A stretch of DNA of 15,213 nt, taken from contig JAFABT010000197.1 of NCBI GenBank assembly GCA_023425905.1, positions 1 to 15,213 of the forward strand, written 5' to 3'. This DNA comes from Actinomycetes bacterium. GTDB lineage: Bacteria; Actinomycetota; Actinomycetes; Actinomycetales; Cellulomonadaceae. Positions within the stretch are counted from its first letter, which is position 1. Every line of letters starts with the position of its first letter. A model generated the notes under the pieces. The model had not been told where the DNA came from. It did no database searches and was given only the letters and a program-made list of their open reading frames with translations. The position numbers and the translations under genes were made by a program. This document shows, piece after piece, positions 6,403 through 14,031 of this stretch.

Positions 6403-7059
6403 GTGAAGCGAGCGTTCACGATCGGTTTAGCCGTCGGGCTTGCCATCGGGGTCCCGATGGCCTTAGTGGCCAAGGGAGTCCCTTTCGGAGACGGGGCTGC
6501 GGGAGCCAAGCTTGTGGTGCCGTTCGCAAGTTCGGGAGACCCTGCTGACATCGAACGCCTCACGTCGCTCTCTCCTCAGCTGCTCGAGGACCTGGTCGCA
6601 GTCGGCCGTGTCGACCCGCGATCCGAGGACATCGCGGAGGCAGGTCTCGGGTTGCATGCGGACGAGGCCGCCGAGAGTAACCGTCGCCTGAACCTGAGCG
6701 CCCACGACCACGAGGTGCGGCTCTACCTCCTCGGCGGGCTCGTGCCCCCGGACGAAGCACAGCACCAGGTCGCCGCAATCGAGGAAGGGCTCGCCGAGGT
6801 CACCGGGCTACCCGAGCACGGGGCGCTCGCCTACGTGTCGAACTCCTTCCGTCACGACACCACCGACGGGATCTCCATCGACGGCGACACGGCGCGCGTC
6901 GTCCTCAGAGGGGCCCAGGCGTACGAGCTTCTCAGCGGCGACATCGCGGTGGACCGCCAGCTGCAGTACGACCTCCGCCTCGTGCGCGACGAGAGCGCGA
7001 CCCACGGGTGGCGGCTCGTCTCCCAGAGCTCGGTCTTCGTCGACGAAGCCGACTCCTGA
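6403..7059 (+). CDS. Second NTF2-like secreted paralogue, no amidase partner
   Basis: Predicted 218 residues from GTG at 6403, which has GGAG at 6392-6395 seven bases upstream and starts a normal signal sequence (MKRAFTIGLAVGLAIGVPMA). The frame is open back to 6307, but that start would bury the signal peptide behind 32 charged residues. It is a clear paralogue of the 4782 product. Shared blocks are LLEDLVAVGRVD, IEEGLAEVT, LAYVSNSFRHD, DGDTARVVLRGAQAYE and VDRQLQYDLRLVRDE, ending in VFVDEA. It lacks the acidic spacer and the basic NKRKDRRAR stretch, and its codon use is more host-like. No amidase follows. It may be a leftover of a duplicated NTF2-like/amidase pair, or a separate partner or inhibitor of the amidase. 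The helix after KRAF could also be a retained anchor. Confidence 0.78.
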   Translation: MKRAFTIGLAVGLAIGVPMALVAKGVPFGDGAAGAKLVVPFASSGDPADIERLTSLSPQLLEDLVAVGRVDPRSEDIAEAGLGLHADEAAESNRRLNLSAHDHEVRLYLLGGLVPPDEAQHQVAAIEEGLAEVTGLPEHGALAYVSNSFRHDTTDGISIDGDTARVVLRGAQAYELLSGDIAVDRQLQYDLRLVRDESATHGWRLVSQSSVFVDEADS

Positions 7060-7110
7060 GCAACGGTTGGACAGCCGGCCGGGCGCGCCGTCGCACCGTT
7101 TCGAGGCGTA

Positions 7111-7253
7111 GACGAAGCCTCGCCGTCAGGCGCGCTGACGCAGTCGCCTTCCGCCTCTCGCCTCGGGTCCGGCGTCTGGCGTCGTCGCAGGGCTCGCGTG
7201 GCCCGACGGTAGCCCCGGGCGAGATGGCCGTCATGCTCCGGGTGCCTCGGTAG
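7111..7253 (+). pseudogene. Collapsed third copy of WPDGSP lipoprotein gene
   Basis: Pieces of the lipoprotein gene survive in three frames. DEASPS...TQS (7111-7146) resembles the linker of the 3087 gene. SGPASGVVAGLAWPDGSP (7163-7216) matches that gene exactly at the protein level. After a junction at a CCGGG run the frame changes and MAVMLRVPR-stop (7224-7253) matches its C-terminus, with a 22/23 base match around ATGGCCGTC. Relative to the intact gene about 1.06 kb between two CCGGG runs is missing. The product is not translatable. Confidence 0.8.
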
Positions 7254-7266
7254 ATCCTGACGACCC

Positions 7267-8037
7267 TCAGCTGGCCAGGGGAGGCTTCGTGAGCTCCGGT
7301 GGCGGATGAGGGCTCCAGCCGGGGTCCGGCTCGCCCGGCGGCAGGCCGCGCACGACGTGGACCCGATCCACGACGGTGACGACGCCGAGCACAGCGACCG
7401 CCAGCCCGGCCGCCGCGACGACGTCAGTGAGGAAGTGGTAGCCGAGGTACAGCCGGCTCAGCGCGACCGCCGCGACACCGACCGCCCCGCCGGCCAGCCA
7501 GCCGAGAACGGCGCGTCGCGTGCGGTGCCGGCTCGCCACGAGGTACCCGGCGACGAGCAGCAGGGTCGCCGTCCCGATGGTGTGACCGGACGGGAACGAC
7601 GCCGTCGCCTCCGCACCGGGGATGTCCATGGTCTCCTCCGGCGGTCGGGGCCGAGCGACGATGCCCTTGACCACGAGCGACAGCAGGGTGGAGCCGATCA
7701 TGGCCCCGGCCAGCAGGAGGGGCCGCCACCACTCGCGCCGAAGCATGCCCCACGCCAGGCATACGACGAGGACGATGACCGGGAGCACCGTCGGCCCAGA
7801 GACGAAGGTGAGCGCGGCAAGGAGCGCCGTGAGGCCGTCGCTGCGGACGCCGACCAGGAAGTCCAGAACAGGCTGGTCGAGCAAGGCGAAGTCGTCACGC
7901 TCCTGGACCGCGTCGAGCATGGCGCCGAAGACGAGCAGGCCAAGAGCCACGAGACCGACTCCCGGCAGGACGGCCCGGAGCACCGGGCGACCCGAGAGCT
8001 GCTCGAGCAGGCGGCGCATCGGTGATCTGGCGGGCAT
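7267..8037 (-). CDS. PAP2-family membrane phosphatase
   Basis: The 256 residues carry all three catalytic motifs of the type 2 phosphatidic acid phosphatase superfamily: K124...R131-P132 (KGIVARPRP), S150-G151-H152 in SFPSGH, and S194-R195...H201...D205 (SRLYLGYHFLTD). Five or six membrane helices surround them, including LVALGLLVFGAM, VLPVIVLVVCLAW, GTATLLLVAGYLV and LAVAVLGVVTVV. By family it removes phosphate from a lipid such as phosphatidate, phosphatidylglycerophosphate or undecaprenyl diphosphate on the outer face of the membrane; the exact lipid is unknown. The Pro-rich C-terminal tail is presumably cytosolic. The start at 8037 has TAGCGT six bases upstream and no Shine-Dalgarno, indicating a leaderless message. 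It lies downstream of the potassium transporter on the same strand but behind a terminator-like hairpin. Confidence 0.92.
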   Translation of the reverse strand: MPARSPMRRLLEQLSGRPVLRAVLPGVGLVALGLLVFGAMLDAVQERDDFALLDQPVLDFLVGVRSDGLTALLAALTFVSGPTVLPVIVLVVCLAWGMLRREWWRPLLLAGAMIGSTLLSLVVKGIVARPRPPEETMDIPGAEATASFPSGHTIGTATLLLVAGYLVASRHRTRRAVLGWLAGGAVGVAAVALSRLYLGYHFLTDVVAAAGLAVAVLGVVTVVDRVHVVRGLPPGEPDPGWSPHPPPELTKPPLAS

Positions 8038-8043
8038 CCGGCC

Positions 8044-8049
8044 ACGCTA
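8044..8049 (-). promoter_or_regulatory. Leaderless -10 box of PAP2 gene
   Basis: The minus strand reads TAGCGT-GGCCGG-ATG, with the hexamer six bases from the start codon as in the PEP mutase gene. This predicts transcription starting at the ATG itself. Confidence 0.55.
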
Positions 8050-8105
8050 CCCGCGCGCTGCGCGGTCGGCCCCGTGAGCGGGGGGTCTCTCAGTCGAGCC
8101 ACCGC

Positions 8106-8143
8106 GTGCCGGTGGCGAGGTGAGCACCACCGTGCGCCGGCAC
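8106..8143 (-). other. Imperfect inverted repeat between KtrB and PAP2 genes
   Basis: GTGCCGG (8106-8112) and CCGGCAC (8137-8143) can pair, with GGTGG/CCACC pairing partly possible inside. It may add to termination after the potassium transporter gene or be part of the PAP2 upstream region. The evidence is weak because GC-rich spacers often give such matches. Confidence 0.3.
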
Positions 8144-8164
8144 CTGAGGCCCACGTGCCACGGC

Positions 8165-8188
8165 CCGCTCATCTCAGCCGATGAGCGG
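8165..8188 (-). terminator. Hairpin overlapping the KtrB stop codon
   Basis: A perfect 9-bp inverted repeat, CCGCTCATC (8165-8173) and GATGAGCGG (8180-8188), has a 6-base loop. The stop codon (8174-8176) lies in the loop and the last codons form one arm. It probably ends transcription of the potassium transporter gene. Confidence 0.6.
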
Positions 8189-9562
8189 ACGCCCCTCCGG
8201 CCGTCGGGTGAGACGCCCGTGCTCGCGCAGCACGAGCGCGGAGGCGAGGGTGACGGGGCCGAGCCTGCCGGCGAACATGAGCACGACGAGGACGAGCTGG
8301 TGCCCGGGCGCGAGGTCCGCGGTGATGCCGGTGGACAGGCCGACGGTCGCGAAGGCCGAGGTGACCTCGAAGAGGATCTCGTCGAGGGTGTACGGGCTCG
8401 TCATCGCGATCGCGATCGTCGGCCCGACGACGGCGGCGACGCTGAGCAGCGCCACGGCCAGCGCCTGACGGATCGCCGTCGGTGAGAGCCGGCGGTCGAA
8501 GAGGTTGACGTCGGGGTCGCCGCGCAGCTCGGCGACGATCGCCAGCAGCAGGACGGCGAACGTCCCGACCTTGATGCCGCCTGCGGTGCCCGCGCTGCCG
8601 CCGCCGATGAACATGAGGACGTCGGTGCCCAGGAGCGTCCCGGTGTTCATCGCCCCGGTGTCGACGCTGTTGAAGCCGGCCGTCCGTGGCATCACGGCCT
8701 GGAAGAACCCGGTGAGGACCCGGCCTGCGGGGTCGAGCGCGCCGAGCGTCCCGGGGTTGCTCCACTCCGCGACCGTGACGAACAGCGTCCCGCCGACGAT
8801 GAGGACGGCGGTCATGACGAGCGTGAGCCTCGTGTGGATGCTCCACCGCGCCGGTCGCCGGCGCTGCCGCAGCACCTCGAGGATGACGGGGAACCCGAGC
8901 CCGCCGAGGACGACGGCCAGGGCGATCGGCAGGCAGATCCACGGGTCCGCGGCGAAGCCGACGAGGTTGTCGCTGAAGAGCGCGAACCCCGCGTTGTTGA
9001 ATGCGGACACGGCGTGGAACACCCCGAGCCACAGGCTCTCACCCAGCCCGTGGCCGTAGGCCGTGGCGAAGCGCGCTGCGAGGACGAGGGCGGTGACCGC
9101 CTCGACGACGAGGCTGATCCGGGCGACACCGAGGAGCACGGCGCGCACGTCACCCAGGCCGACGCTCTTGGTCTCGGTCGCCGCGAGCATCCGCGTCCCG
9201 AGGTCGAGCCGGCGGGAGATGAGCAGCCCGAGCAGCGAGGCGAGGGACATGATCCCGAACCCGCCGGCCTGGATGAGGACGAGGATCGTCACCTGCCCGA
9301 CCGGGGTCCAGAACGTCGCGGTGTCGACGACGGACAGGCCGGTCACGCACAGTGCCGACGTCGCGGTGAACGCCGCCTCGAGGAGGCTGGCCCCACCGGG
9401 ACCTCGTCGTGCGGCGGGCAGCAGGAGCAGCAGGGTGCCAGCCGCGATGCCGACGGCGAACCCGGCGACGATCGTCCGACCGGGGTTGTGGATGCCGCGG
9501 CGCGGGCGGGTGCGTCTAGGGGGGAGTCGACGCGCCACGCGGTCGACGAGGGGGACTGCCAT
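8174..9562 (-). CDS. ktrB: KtrB/TrkH-family potassium transport subunit
   Basis: The 462 residues form the membrane pore subunit of a K+ uptake system. The four P-loops of the Trk/Ktr/HKT superfamily are visible, each with the filter glycine: CVTGLS (72-77), NNAGFA (189-194), RTAGFN (293-298) and TVGLST (406-411). The conserved GGSAGTAGGIK (321-331) lies after the third loop and contributes to the intramembrane gating region. The length (about 440-460 is usual for KtrB, longer for TrkH) and missing N-terminal extension favour KtrB. The N-terminus is Arg-rich and cytosolic. These channels normally need a KtrA/TrkA RCK ring, but no such gene is in the window, so it must be elsewhere. The start at 9562 has no good Shine-Dalgarno. 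The kinase/regulator pair is divergent from it across 212 bases, which hints at K+-responsive control. Confidence 0.92.
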   Translation of the reverse strand: MAVPLVDRVARRLPPRRTRPRRGIHNPGRTIVAGFAVGIAAGTLLLLLPAARRGPGGASLLEAAFTATSALCVTGLSVVDTATFWTPVGQVTILVLIQAGGFGIMSLASLLGLLISRRLDLGTRMLAATETKSVGLGDVRAVLLGVARISLVVEAVTALVLAARFATAYGHGLGESLWLGVFHAVSAFNNAGFALFSDNLVGFAADPWICLPIALAVVLGGLGFPVILEVLRQRRRPARWSIHTRLTLVMTAVLIVGGTLFVTVAEWSNPGTLGALDPAGRVLTGFFQAVMPRTAGFNSVDTGAMNTGTLLGTDVLMFIGGGSAGTAGGIKVGTFAVLLLAIVAELRGDPDVNLFDRRLSPTAIRQALAVALLSVAAVVGPTIAIAMTSPYTLDEILFEVTSAFATVGLSTGITADLAPGHQLVLVVLMFAGRLGPVTLASALVLREHGRLTRRPEGRPLIG

Positions 9563-9774
9563 GAACCGGTGGGGCCTTAGCGATGGGGGCGCAGACCAAA
9601 GGTCGGCGGCACTGACGGGTCGCTCGTGCGACGGCCGAGCCTAGGTCCCGTCGTCGCGTCGGGGCCGGGATCGGGCGGGCCTGGCGCATCAAGATTTCGT
9701 TAGGACTCGCTGCACTCGGGGCGGCGCGAGGCCCGCGCACGGCGCGGGGCGCGGCGTGTGCGAACCTGAGCGAT
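9563..9774. promoter_or_regulatory. Divergent control region between ktrB and kinase genes
   Basis: These 212 bases lie between divergent starts. An AT-richer patch at about 9687-9712 (containing AAGATTTCGTTAGGA) stands out from the GC-rich surroundings and is the likeliest site for promoters or regulator binding. No clear -35/-10 pair, riboswitch fold or known KdpE box could be assigned. Confidence 0.35.
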
Positions 9775-10919
9775 GTGTCGAGCTGGAGCGGGCCGAGGAC
9801 GATCGCCCTGAGCGTCGTACGCGGGGGTGTCACGCGTGCGCGCCGGCTCACCGGTTTCGCCCTCGCCGGTGCGGGGCTTCCGCTCGTGACCGTGCTGCTG
9901 CTCACCGCCCGCGGACAGGTCGCCCTGGGGAGCGTGCTGCTCGTCTACCTGCTGGGGGTCGTCGTCGTGGCCGCGGTCGGCGGGCTGCTGCCGGGCCTGG
10001 CGTCTGCGGCGGTGTCCTTCGCCCTGGCGAACTGGTTCTTCGCGACGCCGTTCCACACCTTCGCCGTCGACGGGCGCGACGCACTCATCGAGCTGGGGGT
10101 GTTCGGGGGCGTCGCCCTCGTCGTCGCCGCGACCGTCGAGGTCGCTGCGCGGGACCGGCTGCGCTTCCAGCGCGATCTCGACGAGCAGGTGGCACGCACC
10201 CGCGAGCTCGCCGGGGAGGACCGCGCCCGCACCGCCCTGCTCGCCTCCGTCGGCCACGACCTGCGCACCCCGCTGGCCAGCACCAAGGCCGCCGTGAGCA
10301 GCCTGCGGCAGAGCGACGTCGCGTGGTCCGAGGCGGCACGGTCACAGCTGCTGGCCACGATCGAGGACTCGACCGACCGGCTCACGCGGCTCGTGGCGAA
10401 CCTGCTCGACATGACGCGGCTGCGCTCCGACGCGGTGACGGCCAAGGTGACTCCGGTCGCGCTCGACGAGGTCGTCTCGCGGGCCATGCTCGGTGAGCAC
10501 CGCCCGTGCGTCGACGTCCGCATCGCCGACGACCTCCCCCTCGTCCTCGTCGACCCGGGTCTGCTCGAGCGCGTCGTGGAGAACCTCGTCGAGAACGCGG
10601 TGCGCTTCACCCCGCCGGGCCGACGCGTCGAGGTGCGCGCCGCGGTGCGCACGCCTCCCGGCGGTGCCGACGTCGTCCACGGCACGGCGCCGCAGGTGAC
10701 GCTGAGCGTCGTCGACCACGGTCCCGGCATCCCGCCCGACCGCTGGGCGCAGGTCTTCACCGCGTTCCAGCGCCTCGACGACCGCGACGCCGGCTCCCAC
10801 GTCGGGCTCGGCCTCGCGATCGCGCAGGGCTTCTCCGAGGCCATGGGTGCCGACCTCGAACCCTCCCAGACGCCGGGGGGCGGGCTGACGATGACGGTGC
10901 GGCTGACCGCGGTGACCCC

Positions 10920-10923
<4 letters not shown>
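9775..10923 (+). CDS. DUF4118 sensor histidine kinase, KdpD C-terminal-like
   Basis: The 382 residues start at GTG. Residues about 27-125 hold the four-helix DUF4118 membrane domain of KdpD (LAGAGLPLVTVLLLTARG, VLLVYLLGVVVVAAVGGLLPG, ALANWFFATPFHTF, IELGVFGGVALVVAATVEVAAR). A helical linker follows, then a HisKA domain with phospho-acceptor H161 in SVGHDLRTPL. Next is a HATPase domain with N-box NLVENAVRFTPPG, G1 DHGPGIPPD, and G2 VGLGLAIAQGF. The large N-terminal KdpD/universal-stress-like domains that sense K+ and c-di-AMP in classical KdpD are missing. It is probably the sensor for the next gene, which it overlaps by four bases (GTGA). Divergence from ktrB suggests a K+ or turgor signal, which is an inference. 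No kdpFABC genes are in view. Confidence 0.9.
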
Positions 10924-11592
<669 letters not shown>

Positions 11593-11594
<2 letters not shown>

Positions 11595-11617
11595 CGGCTC
11601 AGCTCAGCTCAGCCGTC
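11593..11617. terminator. Bidirectional terminator shared by convergent genes
   Basis: GACGGCT (11593-11599) and AGCCGTC (11611-11617) form a 7-bp stem around an 11-base loop of CTCAG repeats. The left arm holds the response regulator stop codon (11592-11594), and the arm/loop border holds the ABC permease stop (11599-11601). The genes are only four bases apart. Confidence 0.55.
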
Positions 11618-12369
11618 GACCACCAGCGCACGGTGACGATCGCGCCGATCACGCCGACGGGCAGGGCGAGGAACAGCTGAAGGGGCGTGACTGCCGCGGC
11701 TGCGGCCTGCCCGCCCATGCCCGCCCACAGCCCCGGCGCCGCCCACGGGAACCACGCTCCGGCCCCGGCGACGGTGGCGACCTGGGTCACGACGACGAGG
11801 CCCAGCAGCGCACCGACCCCCGCGAGGTAGCCGCGCCGCACGCTCGCGACCAGGGCAAGCGGCGTGGTGAGGACGGTCATGAGCAGCGCCACCGTCAGCA
11901 CCTGGGCGCCGGCGCGCACCGCCGATGCGTCGGGCGGGCCCAGACCGATGAGCACGCCCAGCGGGATCGCGACCGCGAGGGTCGCGACGGCGCACCCCAC
12001 CGCGCCGAGCAGGACTGTCGCGAGCTTGGCCCGCACGATCGCCGCGGGTGAGGTCGGCAACGACTGCAGGCTGACGATCGTGCCGTCGGTGAACTCCCGC
12101 CCCACCGTCCAGGCCACGGCGACGCCCACGGCGAGCAGGGTCGCGACGGACAGGATCTGCGCGAGCATCCCGAGGTACGCGTCCCAGCCGGTGCCGCGCA
12201 GCATCGGGCGCACCTTGACGGCCATCTGGCTGTCACCGCCCCCCAGCCCGACCGCCGTGAACGCCGCAGCCAGCGATGTCGTGCCGACGACGAGCACGAG
12301 CGCGCACGTGCGCGCGACGGTCGACCGGCGGAGCTTGAGCGACTCGACGTCCCACGCGGCACTCGTCAT
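11599..12369 (-). CDS. ABC-2 type exporter permease
   Basis: The 256 residues start at an ATG overlapping the ATPase stop (ATGA). The protein has about six hydrophobic segments, including CALVLVVGTTSLAAAFTAVGL, ILSVATLLAVGVAVAW, LLGAVGCAVATLAVAIPLGVLIGL, ALLMTVLTTPLALVA and a final LFLALPVGVIGAIVTV. The loop WTVGREFTDGTIVSL after the second helix is typical of ABC-2/BcrB-like permeases, where a cytosolic coupling helix meets the ATPase. The N-terminus (AAWDVESLKLRRS) is also typical. With the ATPase it should form a homodimeric exporter for a drug, peptide or lipid; the substrate cannot be told. The whole operon is likely held off by the TetR repressor encoded first. Confidence 0.88.
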   Translation of the reverse strand: MTSAAWDVESLKLRRSTVARTCALVLVVGTTSLAAAFTAVGLGGGDSQMAVKVRPMLRGTGWDAYLGMLAQILSVATLLAVGVAVAWTVGREFTDGTIVSLQSLPTSPAAIVRAKLATVLLGAVGCAVATLAVAIPLGVLIGLGPPDASAVRAGAQVLTVALLMTVLTTPLALVASVRRGYLAGVGALLGLVVVTQVATVAGAGAWFPWAAPGLWAGMGGQAAAAAVTPLQLFLALPVGVIGAIVTVRWWSTAELS

Positions 12370-13133
12370 CGGACGCTCCCTCCGGTCTGCTCGGTCGCGT
12401 AGACCATGGTGAAGAACTGCCTCTCGAGGTCGAACCCGTCGGGCGCCAGCCCGCCGATCGCGCGCCCGCGATGGATGACGGTGATGCGGTCCGCCATCCG
12501 GGCGACCTCGTCGAGGTGGTGGCTGGAGACCAGCACACCGGCGCCGGCATCCCGGGTGCGCTGCAGCCAGGTCCGCACGAGGAGCACCCCGGCCGGGTCG
12601 AGGGCTGTCGTGGGCTCGTCCAGCACCAGCAGGCGCGGGTCGTGCACAGCCGCGCAGGCCAGCCCGAGCCGCTGCCGGTTCCCCATGGACAGCGTCGCGG
12701 TGCTGCGGCGGGCCCAGTGCCCCAGGTCGAGCGCCTCGATCATCCGCTGCGCTGCCGGTCCCGCGGCTGGTCGTGCCAGGCCGCGGAGGCGTCCTGCCGC
12801 CTCGAGCATCTCCGTGACGGTCAGCTCCCCGTAGGCGAACGGAGCCTCCACGAGATGACCCACCTGGGCCCACACCGACGGCGGCGCCTGCCACGCACTG
12901 ACCTCCGCCTGCCCGGGGAGCCGGAGCGTCACCACCCCGGCGTCGGGTCGCAGCATCCCGAGCACGAGGCGCATGAGGGTCGACTTCCCCGCGCCGTTGA
13001 GGCCGACGATCGCGTGGATCTCGCCGGCCCGGACCGAGAGGTCGAGCCCGGCCACCGCGACCTCGCCCGCGAAGGCCCGGTGCGTGCCGCTGACTCGCAC
13101 GATCTCGTCGGTCGCGTGAGGACCGCGGCTCAT
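12366..13133 (-). CDS. ABC exporter ATPase subunit
   Basis: The 255 residues contain a complete nucleotide-binding domain: Walker A GLNGAGKST (44-52), signature TLSMGNRQRLGLA (a variant of LSGGQ), Walker B LLVLDEPTTALDP, and the switch histidine in LVSSHHLDEVA. The pattern matches the DrrA/BcrA group of drug and peptide exporters. The ATG at 13133 is preceded by GGGGGA and overlaps the TetR stop as ATGA. It also overlaps the permease gene downstream by ATGA, so the three proteins are translated as a coupled set. A longer open frame upstream, running through the TetR gene, is not credible. The C-terminal region after the H-loop (about 40 residues, ending TEQTGGSVR) is short, without a regulatory extension. 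Confidence 0.92.
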   Translation of the reverse strand: MSRGPHATDEIVRVSGTHRAFAGEVAVAGLDLSVRAGEIHAIVGLNGAGKSTLMRLVLGMLRPDAGVVTLRLPGQAEVSAWQAPPSVWAQVGHLVEAPFAYGELTVTEMLEAAGRLRGLARPAAGPAAQRMIEALDLGHWARRSTATLSMGNRQRLGLACAAVHDPRLLVLDEPTTALDPAGVLLVRTWLQRTRDAGAGVLVSSHHLDEVARMADRITVIHRGRAIGGLAPDGFDLERQFFTMVYATEQTGGSVR

Positions 13134-13726
13134 CGACGTCCCCCGCCGGGCGAGGACGCAGCGGTGGCTTCGCGGTCGTCGGGGCGAGCGAGATGACTGA
13201 GCGCCTGGTGGACGAGCGGACCGAGCGGGCGCCCGTCGGCGGAGGTACCCCACAGCAGCATCGCCTCCATGAGCGCTGCCAGGCAGGCGGCGCCCGCGAC
13301 GGCGGCCTCGAGCGGGTCGACGCCGTCCGCCGCGAGCGCGGCGGTGATGAGCTCGCCGGTGCGCCGGTTGTTCTCCCACGAGCGCGCGCGCAGTCCGCTG
13401 TGCCCGGCGATCAGCCGCACGCGTGCCCGCGTCTCGGCCTCGGTCGGCTCGGGCAGCGCGTCCCAGGCCGCCGCGAGGCCTCGTCGGACCCGCTCAAGGG
13501 CGGGCAGGGACCGGTCCTGAGCGACGATGACGTCGGCGATCACCTCGTCGTACGGGTCGTCCAGGACGACGTCCTCCTTCGTCGCGAAGTGGCGGAAGAA
13601 CGTCATGTGGGACACCCCGGCCGCCGCCGCGACGTCGTTGACCGTCGTCGCGTCGAACCCCCGCTCGAGGAACATCGCCAAGGCGGTGGCGCGCAGCCGG
13701 TCTCGCGTCGCCCCAGATCGACTCAT
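13130..13726 (-). CDS. TetR-family repressor of the ABC exporter operon
   Basis: The 198 residues carry an N-terminal TetR DNA-binding domain: ALAMFLERGFDATTVNDVAAAAGVSHMTFFRHFATKEDVV. The helix-turn-helix lies at about residues 28-47, followed by the typical FFRHF. The remaining ~140 residues are an all-helical ligand/dimer domain of the usual size, ending in a Gly/Arg-rich tail. It is the first gene of an operon with the ABC ATPase and permease (4-base overlaps). A perfect palindrome at 13733-13749 covers its -10 box. It is therefore very probably an autorepressor released by the exported compound; the compound is unknown. There is no Shine-Dalgarno before the ATG at 13726. TAACAT lies six bases upstream, which suggests a leaderless message. 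Confidence 0.92.
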   Translation of the reverse strand: MSRSGATRDRLRATALAMFLERGFDATTVNDVAAAAGVSHMTFFRHFATKEDVVLDDPYDEVIADVIVAQDRSLPALERVRRGLAAAWDALPEPTEAETRARVRLIAGHSGLRARSWENNRRTGELITAALAADGVDPLEAAVAGAACLAALMEAMLLWGTSADGRPLGPLVHQALSHLARPDDREATAASSPGGGRR

Positions 13727-13732
13727 GGATCG

Positions 13733-13749
13733 ATGTTAGTCACTAACAT
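13733..13749. promoter_or_regulatory. TetR operator overlapping leaderless promoter
   Basis: ATGTTAGT-C-ACTAACAT is a perfect 17-bp palindrome, a classic TetR-type operator. On the minus strand its right half supplies the -10 box TAACAT (13733-13738), six bases from the ATG. A TTGCGC about 18 bases further upstream could be the -35. A repressor bound here would block RNA polymerase directly. Confidence 0.8.
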
Positions 13750-14031
13750 TCGGCCTGCGCAAAGGCGGCACCGCCCCGAGCACGGCCTCCGAAGCCGACT
13801 GTGCGGCGAGAAGCGCATCGGGCGGTGCGACCTCGCCGCGGACTGTCGGGCTCTCGTGAATGACGCACCACGCCACCGCGGCACCGTAGTCCGGGATGAA
13901 CTTTGAAGCGGCGTCGTTCAGCCAGCCATCGGGCCAGCCCCTTGCTCGCCCCACCTCATCCGCGATGCGTACAACTCGACCCGCGGCTCCAACCGCGCGT
14001 CGACATCGTCGAGCCCGCCTGACGTCGTCAC
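13736..14031 (-). pseudogene. Broken DUF6036-type nucleotidyltransferase gene
   Basis: Two pieces of the family sit in different frames. LDDVDARLEPR is read in the frame of the GTG at 14031-14029, which overlaps the previous stop as GTGA. The next part, VVRIADEVGRARGWPDGWLNDAASKFIPDYG...HESPTV...VAPPDALLA, is in another frame. WLNDAA, the FIP motif and PDALLA are, from memory, typical of DUF6036/AbiEii-like nucleotidyltransferases. The N-terminal GG-containing part before DVDA is absent. After LLA the family's usual MKLxAxR is replaced by unrelated residues reading into the TetR operator, where the frame stops (TAA at 13738-13736). It is therefore truncated at both ends and frameshifted in the middle. 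In intact relatives the protein is thought to be a toxin-like nucleotidyltransferase, often next to a helix-turn-helix partner. Confidence 0.65.
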
